Source: Galaxea fascicularis
Taxonomy: Eukaryota > Cnidaria > Anthozoa > Scleractinia > Euphylliidae
DNA length: 64,000 bases
Direction of reading: 5' to 3'
NCBI GenBank assembly: GCA_948470475.1
Contig: OX419342.1
Location: 24,314,454-24,378,453 of the forward strand
Positions 60,901 to 64,000 of the stretch are shown one piece after another (position 1 is the stretch's first letter; each line of letters opens with the position of its first letter). The notes under the pieces were generated by a model, which saw only the letters and a list, made by a program, of their open reading frames with translations, was not told where the DNA came from and did no database searches. A program made the translations under genes and the position numbers.

Positions 60901-61440
60901 CGAAAAGAAGCTATGATAAAGGTTATGATAAGTATGTTCCACACGTAAGTGAAAATCGCTCTGTATGCAATTCTCTTATCTTAATGTGTTGAAGGTACGC
61001 TTATGAGAGCTTGGTCAGGGGAAGCTTTACATCCAAGAGTGACGTGTGGAGCTTTGGAATAACAATGTGGGAGATCTTCACTTATGGCGGTCGCCCATAC
61101 GGCACAAGCATGGAGACTACAGAGGTAAGACAAATGAACAGAGACAGGACGTTTTTAAATCCTGTATTGTAAATTTTAAGCAGCAAGGGTGATTTGTTAT
61201 TAGTAACTAGATCCCCTTGTTCCCCTTACGGTGCATTGCCATTTTCCTTACATCCTATTTTGTTTTTTGCAGCTTATAGAGTTTTTGGAAAATGGAGGAA
61301 GACTTGACCGTCCCGACAAGTGCCCGGAGAACGTTTACAAGGTCATGCGGAGGTGTTGGCTTCAAGACCCCATGAAACGGCCCAGTTTCTATTTACTAAA
61401 CCAAAATGATTTGAAAGAATGTTTTCCAGCTGACAAGTAA
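32289..61440 (+). CDS. JAK: Janus kinase (JAK) non-receptor tyrosine kinase, 30 exons
   Basis: Coding exons: 32289-32447, 34722-34943, 35829-35965, 36246-36438, 37517-37615, 38087-38188, 39860-39959, 41541-41589, 41980-42220, 43415-43463, 43774-43898, 43994-44101, 45291-45448, 46483-46567, 47419-47555, 48263-48419, 48919-48962, 49132-49192, 50232-50280, 51430-51557, 52128-54255, 54644-54853, 55430-55554, 55737-55799, 56592-56736, 57595-57671, 57815-57880, 59617-59768, 60995-61124, 61273-61440. All are GT-AG and in phase; the total is 5667 nt, 1888 residues plus TAA. Domains: FERM ~25-340, SH2 ~354-434, pseudokinase ~493-757, linker ~758-1622, kinase ~1623-1880. JAKs bind cytokine-receptor tails through FERM-SH2 and phosphorylate receptors and STATs. 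Most JAKs are about 1100-1200 residues; the excess here is the linker. The exon 1 donor (32447 or 32441) is the least certain junction. Confidence 0.93.
32448..34721 (+). other. JAK intron 1
   Basis: About 2.3 kb of AT-rich sequence without coding potential or a repeat I can name. As the first intron of the gene it is a candidate place for regulatory elements, but nothing specific is visible. Confidence 0.5.
36519..36741. mobile_element. MITE with GGGCCCAGTTGTTC ends in JAK intron 4
   Basis: The left end GGGCCCAGTTGTTCAAAAGC and its inverse at the right (GCTTTTGAACAACTGGGCCC) form TIRs of about 28 bp (through CGATTAAC). The interior has AT-rich filler and no frame. A target duplication is not clear. 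Confidence 0.75.
38513..39436. mobile_element. 924-bp element with CAGGGCTCAA ends and 5-bp duplication in JAK intron 6
   Basis: Starts CAGGGCTCAAGGTTAACG and ends AAACTTTGAGCCCTG, with TGAGG duplicated (38508-38512, 39437-39441). Subterminal words such as CTGTGCGCCTAAAAA and TGGTCGCA occur at both ends in the same orientation. No transposase frame. Same end type and duplication length as 5913-6073. Confidence 0.75.
41457..41517. repeat. 61-bp perfect palindrome
   Basis: ACAGATTTTTATGGTGCTAC is mirrored exactly to the right end, meeting at AATTTAATT in the centre (~41487). It would fold into a perfect hairpin. It lies 23 bases before JAK exon 8. Confidence 0.9.
41541..42220 (+). CDS. JAK: JAK exons 8-9: SH2 domain with intact FLxR arginine
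   Basis: A 49-nt exon (41541-41589) encodes [10 protein letters not shown], the lead-in seen in other JAKs (CHGPI). Exon 9 carries the SH2 body: [20 protein letters not shown], then [18 protein letters not shown], then [12 protein letters not shown]. The FLIRKS motif keeps the phosphotyrosine-binding arginine. SH2 of JAKs serves mostly receptor binding together with FERM, so retained pTyr binding is a possibility, not a demonstration. Confidence 0.92.
41607..41683. repeat. CAGT/CAAT tetranucleotide repeat
   Basis: Runs of TCAA, TCAG and TCAC tetranucleotides just after JAK exon 8, a shorter relative of the tract at 42653. Confidence 0.8.
42653..43135. repeat. ~480-bp CAGT/CAGC tetranucleotide tract in JAK intron 9
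   Basis: A long tract of CAGT, CAGC and related 4-mers, locally arranged in longer units (the block with CAACCATCTGTCAGTC and another with ATCAGTTATTGCA each recur). Because the unit is four bases, all three frames stay open and spell Ser/Gln/Val/Pro-rich peptides. These are not genes. Confidence 0.9.
43415..50280 (+). CDS. JAK: JAK exons 10-19: pseudokinase domain (JH2)
   Basis: Exons 10-11 are the SH2-JH2 link. Exon 12 has the glycine loop [12 protein letters not shown] and a lysine in AMVKPI. Exons 13-14 carry [20 protein letters not shown] and [16 protein letters not shown]. Exon 15 holds the degenerate catalytic loop [12 protein letters not shown], where the HRD aspartate is lost, and SDHGLL in place of DFG. 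Exon 16 has APLSL in place of APE, then [18 protein letters not shown]. Exons 18-19 end [20 protein letters not shown]. These are the same kinds of loss that make JH2 a pseudokinase in bilaterian JAKs, where it restrains JH1. Confidence 0.92.
44269..44422. mobile_element. Palindromic element with ATAGGCCAT ends (copy 2)
   Basis: Inverted repeat with arms of ~65 bp: ATAGGCCATATTCGTATTCT mirrored by AGAATACGAATATGGCCTAT, with a short A/T spacer in the middle. Same terminal word and architecture as 20855-21030 and 50879-51069, but different arm bodies. Confidence 0.8.
44916..45204 (+). mobile_element. tRNA-derived SINE
   Basis: The head contains a box A-like TGGCGCAGTGGTGAGAGCGC and box B GGTTCGATTCTC with the spacing of a tRNA-type RNA polymerase III promoter. 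The body follows with CGAGAGGTTTTTCTCCGGGT and CTCCGGTTTTCCCCTC. The tail ends in AT-rich sequence and TTATTATTAT. No acceptor or anticodon stem can be folded well, so it is a SINE and not a tRNA gene. Confidence 0.82.
45640..45965. repeat. ACCAATCA-rich interspersed repeat (copy 1, JAK intron 13)
   Basis: Contains several ACCAATCA or ATTGG motifs with AAGTAATTACATGCAGCTGG, CCAATCGCG and GTGATTGGTTTTGG. The same word set recurs in 48655-48890 and 51075-51290, partly in the opposite orientation, so this is an interspersed family and not a local promoter. Confidence 0.6.
47169..47284. repeat. ~116-bp perfect palindrome in JAK intron 14
   Basis: Arms of about 54 bp (CTCTAACATCTGTGGAACGA ... GCGAGCCGGT, mirrored exactly) around a small loop near 47222-47229. 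GC-rich centre, no frame. Arm identity appears complete, which suggests either recent formation or an artefact of fold-back during cloning or assembly. Confidence 0.9.
47632..47868. mobile_element. MITE-like inverted-end element
   Basis: The left AGGCCGATTTACACGG resembles the inverse of the right end CCGTGTGGAGATCTGCCTT. The interior repeats TCGTG and GACACG words. Ends are imperfect and no duplication is clear. Confidence 0.5.
48035..48145. repeat. CTTT-rich simple repeats
   Basis: Two (CTTT)n runs separated by ATT units, in JAK intron 15. Confidence 0.85.
48655..48890. repeat. ACCAATCA-rich interspersed repeat (copy 2, JAK intron 16)
   Basis: Shares TGCTTTGGTTTTG, TTTGGCCAGCAAA, AACCAATGAGAA, ACCAAAACCAATCGCG and GTCTGTTGTGATTG with the copy at 51075-51290. 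Confidence 0.65.
49440..50125 (-). mobile_element. 5'-truncated LINE fragment (CR1/L2-like RT C-terminus) in JAK intron 18
   Basis: A minus-strand frame (50116-49598) encodes [20 protein letters not shown], then [19 protein letters not shown], then [20 protein letters not shown] and [18 protein letters not shown], the end of a LINE reverse transcriptase. About 160 bases of 3' UTR follow to about 49440, where the minus strand carries AATAAAGA. The frame is still open, so the copy is fairly young. It is antisense to the JAK gene. Confidence 0.82.
50879..51069. mobile_element. Palindromic element with ATAGGCCATTTCCGA ends (copy 3)
   Basis: The left ATAGGCCATTTCCGAATTAC mirrors TCGGAAATGGCCTAT at the right, and CTTTTTCAAAGCGAG with its inverse lies inside. 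Its ends agree with copy 1 (20855-21030) over at least 15 bases. It directly abuts the ACCAATCA repeat at 51075. Confidence 0.8.
51075..51290. repeat. ACCAATCA-rich interspersed repeat (copy 3, JAK intron 19)
   Basis: Carries TGATTGGCCAGCAAA, AACCAATGAAAAC, ACCAAAACCAATCGCGGCTT and TCTGTTGTGATTGGCTGAAG, matching copy 2 piece by piece. Confidence 0.65.
51430..54853 (+). CDS. JAK: JAK exons 20-22: giant acidic, disordered linker between JH2 and JH1
   Basis: Exon 20 (51430-51557) encodes [20 protein letters not shown]. Exon 21 (52128-54255) is 2128 nt in one open frame with no stop. Exon 22 adds 70 residues ending IGRKASRS. The sequence is dominated by Ser, Asn, Asp and Glu (for example [20 protein letters not shown] and SDSGQNTEV) and has no Cys-rich or repeat domain I can name. 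A Tyr count is low to moderate, with sites such as [17 protein letters not shown] and EDYGLTSI that could be phosphorylated (inference). Frame and splice junctions join cleanly to JH2 and JH1, and coding-like codon use continues throughout. In known JAKs this link is only a few tens of residues. Confidence 0.88.
54288..54605 (+). mobile_element. tRNA-like SINE fragment in JAK intron 21
   Basis: The head GTGGTCGAGTGGTTAGGGCT resembles a box A region and GGGTTCAAGTCC a box B, about 35 bases apart. A body with repeated CCATCCATGC and GTGCTCT phrases follows. It begins 33 bases after exon 21, so the intron's 5' part is almost entirely this SINE. Confidence 0.65.
55095..55325. repeat. Degenerate tandem repeat (~33-bp unit) in JAK intron 22
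   Basis: Successive copies of a unit with ATTGGATAATC, then ACTATTCTCC, then AAATCTG-like words, diverged from one another. No frame is under selection. Confidence 0.55.
55430..61440 (+). CDS. JAK: JAK exons 23-30: catalytic tyrosine kinase domain (JH1) and C-terminus
   Basis: Exon 23 leads in ([17 protein letters not shown]). Exon 24 is the 63-nt glycine-loop exon ([13 protein letters not shown]). Exon 25 has EVAVKVLK (catalytic Lys) and FVNEVKNM (alpha-C Glu). Exon 28 has the intact [10 protein letters not shown] and SDFGLSR and an activation-loop tandem tyrosine (EYYKVED). Exon 29 reads WYAYESL, so Pro of the APE-equivalent is Tyr, then [20 protein letters not shown]. Exon 30 ([28 protein letters not shown]) ends with a short tail ECFPADK. 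All residues needed for catalysis are present. Tandem activation-loop tyrosines are the usual JAK autophosphorylation site. Confidence 0.93.
55583..55718. repeat. (GTTATC/GCTATC)n hexanucleotide tract next to the JH1 glycine-loop exon
   Basis: About 22 hexamer units (GTTATC, GCTATC, GTTATT) end fewer than 20 bases before the acceptor of exon 24 (55737). Confidence 0.9.
56246..56473. mobile_element. MITE with GGGCCCGTTTCTTGAAAG ends in JAK intron 24
   Basis: The left GGGGCCCGTTTCTTGAAAGT and CCCGGTAACTTAACGGGCCC are mirrored by AACGGGCCCGGTAGTTACCG and CTTCGAGAAACGTCCCCC at the right. Imperfect arms of about 45 bp. No frame. Confidence 0.65.
56920..57066. mobile_element. MITE with GAGGCCTTC termini and 6-bp duplication (copy 2)
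   Basis: GAGGCCTTCGAAG at the left and CTGGGAAGGCCTC at the right, with ATTTAA duplicated at 56914-56919 and 57067-57072. It carries the same GTCGCTTGTCGC-type words (inverted) as copy 1 at 15557-15770. Confidence 0.82.
57911..58095. mobile_element. Inverted-repeat MITE in JAK intron 27
   Basis: TIRs of about 50 bp: ATACGAGAAGTCGGAGTTTC followed by a GCGCGCGTCGGGATAAAA block, mirrored at the right end. It lies 2 bases before the pogo-like element at 58098. Confidence 0.78.
58098..58868. mobile_element. pogo/Tigger-like MITE, TA duplication
   Basis: The left end CGGTCGAACCCCGCTTTACG and the inverse of GGGTTCGACTG at the right, with TA flanking both (58096-58097, 58869-58870). Repeated CGCTTAATACAGAC, CTAATACGGACACT and TTAGTACAGACACT words cover both subterminal regions, as in the element at 22270-22835. 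No transposase. Confidence 0.82.
59017..59306. mobile_element. TIR element related to the ZAD-carrying element
   Basis: The left TCCTCGTCCCAGAGCCACCT and the inverse of GTGGCTCTGGGGACGAGAAT at the right; further in, AACCGGTGAAGCCTGGGCAC is mirrored. The terminal word CTCGTCCCCAGAGCCAC is shared with 25190-26153. No frame inside and no exact duplication seen. Confidence 0.7.
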
Positions 61441-63220
61441 ACTTGAGATTGCACTCGAGTGGTGTTGATGGGAAAGATAGATAGCTCGAGTCATTTTTAC
61501 GGGTGTTTATCTCGCAGTTGTTTTTCCATTATTTTGGTTTTGTTTGTTGGAAGTGTCGCAGAAGCATTCGCGACTGTGTTGGAAATTTCTAGTATTGGTA
61601 CTTTTCTGTTTATTCCTAATCAAGTTAGGAATAAGCGAGTGAGTATTCGGAAAGGAACATCAGCTCTTGGCGGGGTTGGTCGAAGCGTATAACTGAACAA
61701 AACGTCTGATCTGGAACGGCGGTCTGCGCACGATTTTCCCGCCGAAATTTTCTCTTAAGAACGCATATTTATCCACGTATTCTAAGTAAACCTTTTTGTG
61801 TATTCTACACACTGTTCGCGATACATTTTCTGTGGTAGTGATTAGGAGAATTTGTTAACCAATCAAGATCGTTGTCACTTGTTGATCACTTCCTTTTTTC
61901 TCACAACCTTTATGTTTGACTGGACATTGTTACTATAGGAGAAATTAAACACTCGTCACTCTCAGGAGTTCAAGGGTAAACCGGCCACCGTCCAATGAGG
62001 GCGCATACATCCCAACTTGTTGCCAGTTTATAAATAGTTGGGCTCTCATCCTGCGTCAGGGCAGCGCTAATCATTTCAACAAATTTGGAACAGTTTTCAC
62101 TGCGTGCTGGATGTTGTTGGACTAGGGTTTTTTGTCAGATGGACGTCGGCCTGAAGTAATAATATTACGTTTAGCCTAATGTAAAGAACAACTCCTGTGT
62201 CAATCCAAAAAAATAGTATGCAACGTTTAGCCGCGGTTTTCGCGATAATTGTGTTGGTTATACGACGTAATTATAATCAGTTTTCAACAAATAGCGCAAA
62301 GAAATTTGAGAATTCAGTGGTGTGTACTTGCAGCAGATGTCATCAAGCATAATGTTAGTTCGTTGCCGATTTTTGTAGCGCGTAGTGTACTGTTGTTGTT
62401 TGATGGTTTATTAATATTAAGACTACATTTTATAATAGTGTAATGATATTATTTGAGCATCCTACAGCATTCCGTTCAGTTCAAGCTTTCGCGGTTTTTT
62501 TCTATAGCCTCTTTAAATTTTAAAAGTTTCACTGACCATACGTTAGTGACTGAAAGCGACCAAAATGACAATCTGGCTCGCTTCGACGTTTTTTTTTTTT
62601 TTTGCCTTTTGCCTTTTGCCTTTTGCCTTTTGCCTTTTGCCTTTTGCTGTCTGCACTAGAAATATATAAAATCGTTCTTTAGAAAAATCTCTGCTTTGAG
62701 CGTTATATGAGTTTCGTTAAAAGCGTGCCACTCGAGAACCTAAAAGCATTTACGGTGAGGGTGGGGGGAGGGTTAGGGTCTTTGTGTACGGTTGTGTGGT
62801 TCGTAAAAAGCTGTATGAAGCCTCGAAATAAACTTGAAATTAGTCCAATTGTTTGTTACTTTTTAGCGTTGCCGAAGCGAAATAATTTGAACGAGTTTAG
62901 AGAAACCTTAGCCAATACCACACGTATTCCGAGAGCACAAAAGTCGCTATGGTCAAATGAGGAGATGAAAGAACACTGATGCGCTTCTGTGCCCAGTTTT
63001 CACAGACGGAATTAGAAGGTTTAGAAATACAATACAGTTTTTTATCACTCCCCCTTTCTAAGTCTTGCAGTTACAATTACAAAGTTCCCTTCAATTCTCT
63101 GGCTTTGCTACGAGTGTTACCGGCTTGAGTTCGTGTTTAGTTTAGGTCGTAAAAATGGGAAAAAAAGGCAATGAATCATTTTTGCTATGGGAATGAACAA
63201 AAGTGAAGCCACATAAACAC
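61441..63220. other. JAK 3' flank / 3' UTR and convergent spacer
   Basis: Sequence after the JAK stop codon. It probably contains the JAK 3' UTR, but no single poly(A) signal can be picked. A candidate AATAAA on the plus strand is near 62826, and the minus-strand gene has one near 63226-63231. A heptamer repeat is listed separately. No other gene is supported. Confidence 0.5.
62603..62647. repeat. (TGCCTTT)n heptamer minisatellite
   Basis: About six exact TGCCTTT units after a T run. Confidence 0.9.
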
Positions 63221-63225
63221 CATCT

Positions 63226-63231
63226 TTTTAT
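63226..63231 (-). terminator. Candidate poly(A) signal of the TEX30-like gene
   Basis: TTTATT on the plus strand reads AATAAA for the minus-strand gene, about 550 bases past its stop codon. It is a weak call because the hexamer is common in AT-rich DNA. Confidence 0.3.
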
Positions 63232-63783
63232 TTAAACCACTCAACTTCATCAAAATATATTAGCTAGAAAAAACAAATTATTGCAGTAACAATTTTTTCT
63301 TTTAAATTTCAATTTATACAAAACGTTTCAGTCGCATTGAATCCAGAAAAGTGAAGAACAAAACAAAACCTAGATCAGTCCAACAGTCCCCCACAAAATC
63401 ACTTACATTAACTAAACCGAACTTCAGTAAGATTACAGACCAGTAATTATCCTTGAATTATTCTGCATTCAACGAGACTGACACCTACTTGTGAATTGCG
63501 TCTTTAATCCTAAAATGCCTCTTCTCACTCTTATCAACAATTCAAACAATGTTCACACTACCTAAAATAAGGTAATCTGGGTTTTCAATTGTGCATGGTG
63601 CACATCTACTCCTGACTCAAGCGAGTGTTCCCCCAGCCACCCCTCCCCTGGCATAATTGTTCTAGGCTGGCTACCAGAGGTTTCTCACGTCAGCCAACAA
63701 GACTTGGGCTTCAACTACCTAGAGAGTGAAAGCAGTTTGCATGCATCCCTGGATCTTTACAATTCTTCAAATGCAAATGTTTG

Positions 63784-64000
63784 TCATCGTTCTGCCATAA
63801 ATACTGACTGACACCACTGCACAAACCACTGGCACATGTCGGAGATCACTTCACCATTCACTTTACCATGTATTTTAAGCTCGTGATCAGCTCCTTCTAC
63901 CCAGTGCATTGTCTTGTCATTAGCCATCCTATTCAGAGTTGTCTCCATTAAATCTGTCCTGCAAAATGGATCTTTTCTACCACTAATGAACAACACAGGA
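63784..64000 (-). CDS. TEX30: TEX30-like alpha/beta hydrolase, last exon (partial)
   Basis: Minus-strand frame entering at the right edge and ending with TGA at 63784. It encodes the C-terminal third of an alpha/beta-hydrolase fold: PVLFISGRKDPFCRTDLMET, where the Asp in GRKD sits at the acid position, and HWVEGADHELKIHGKVNGEV, where the His in ADHELK sits at the catalytic position. A helix follows, ending MAER. This ending fits the TEX30/KANSL3-type hydrolase family best; the nucleophile elbow lies outside the window, so activity cannot be judged. The gene converges with JAK. Substrate is unknown for the family. Confidence 0.75.
   Translation of the reverse strand, partial: PVLFISGRKDPFCRTDLMETTLNRMANDKTMHWVEGADHELKIHGKVNGEVISDMCQWFVQWCQSVFMAER

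Overview
Eukaryotic nuclear DNA, almost certainly from a cnidarian, most likely an anthozoan (coral or sea anemone). The reasons are intron-rich metazoan genes with GT-AG introns, AT-rich spacers, very dense small TIR transposons, and membrane-anchored thrombospondin-repeat genes of a kind familiar from corals. I did the exon models by hand. They keep phase across every junction, but they rest on homology and splice signals, not on transcripts.

Layout. (1) 1-14966, minus strand: the 5' part of an EML5/EML6-type microtubule-associated protein (HELP plus WD40 repeats). Fifteen exons are in the window and the gene continues past base 1. Its introns hold a 5'-truncated restriction-endonuclease-type LINE lying in an ATT microsatellite, and several MITEs. 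(2) 15-32 kb: a transposon-rich interval with two minus-strand paralogous TSR (thrombospondin type 1) genes. One is intact (17790-18413). The other is broken by an in-frame TGA and a damaged 5' end (about 23988-24799). Between and beyond them lie a hAT element with an 8-bp target duplication, pogo-like and Harbinger-like elements, a LINE fragment, two TIR elements carrying short first-exon-like ORFs (one ZAD-like zinc finger, one DUF3504/Crypton-like N-terminus), and a decayed GT4 glycosyltransferase pseudogene. (3) 32289-61440, plus strand: a Janus kinase (JAK) gene. Thirty exons join without a frame break into 1888 codons: FERM, SH2, pseudokinase JH2, a very long acidic linker (about 860 residues, 709 codons of it in one exon), and tyrosine kinase JH1. 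(4) 63784-64000, minus strand: last exon of a TEX30-like alpha/beta hydrolase, running off the right edge.

Nothing looks operonic. The main biology is one cytokine-type signalling kinase gene with an unusual architecture, beside a cytoskeletal gene and a small TSR cluster. The repeats are informative in themselves: several MITE families can be assigned by exact target-site duplications (TTA, TA, 5, 6, 8 and 9 bp), and two families occur twice with the same duplication length.
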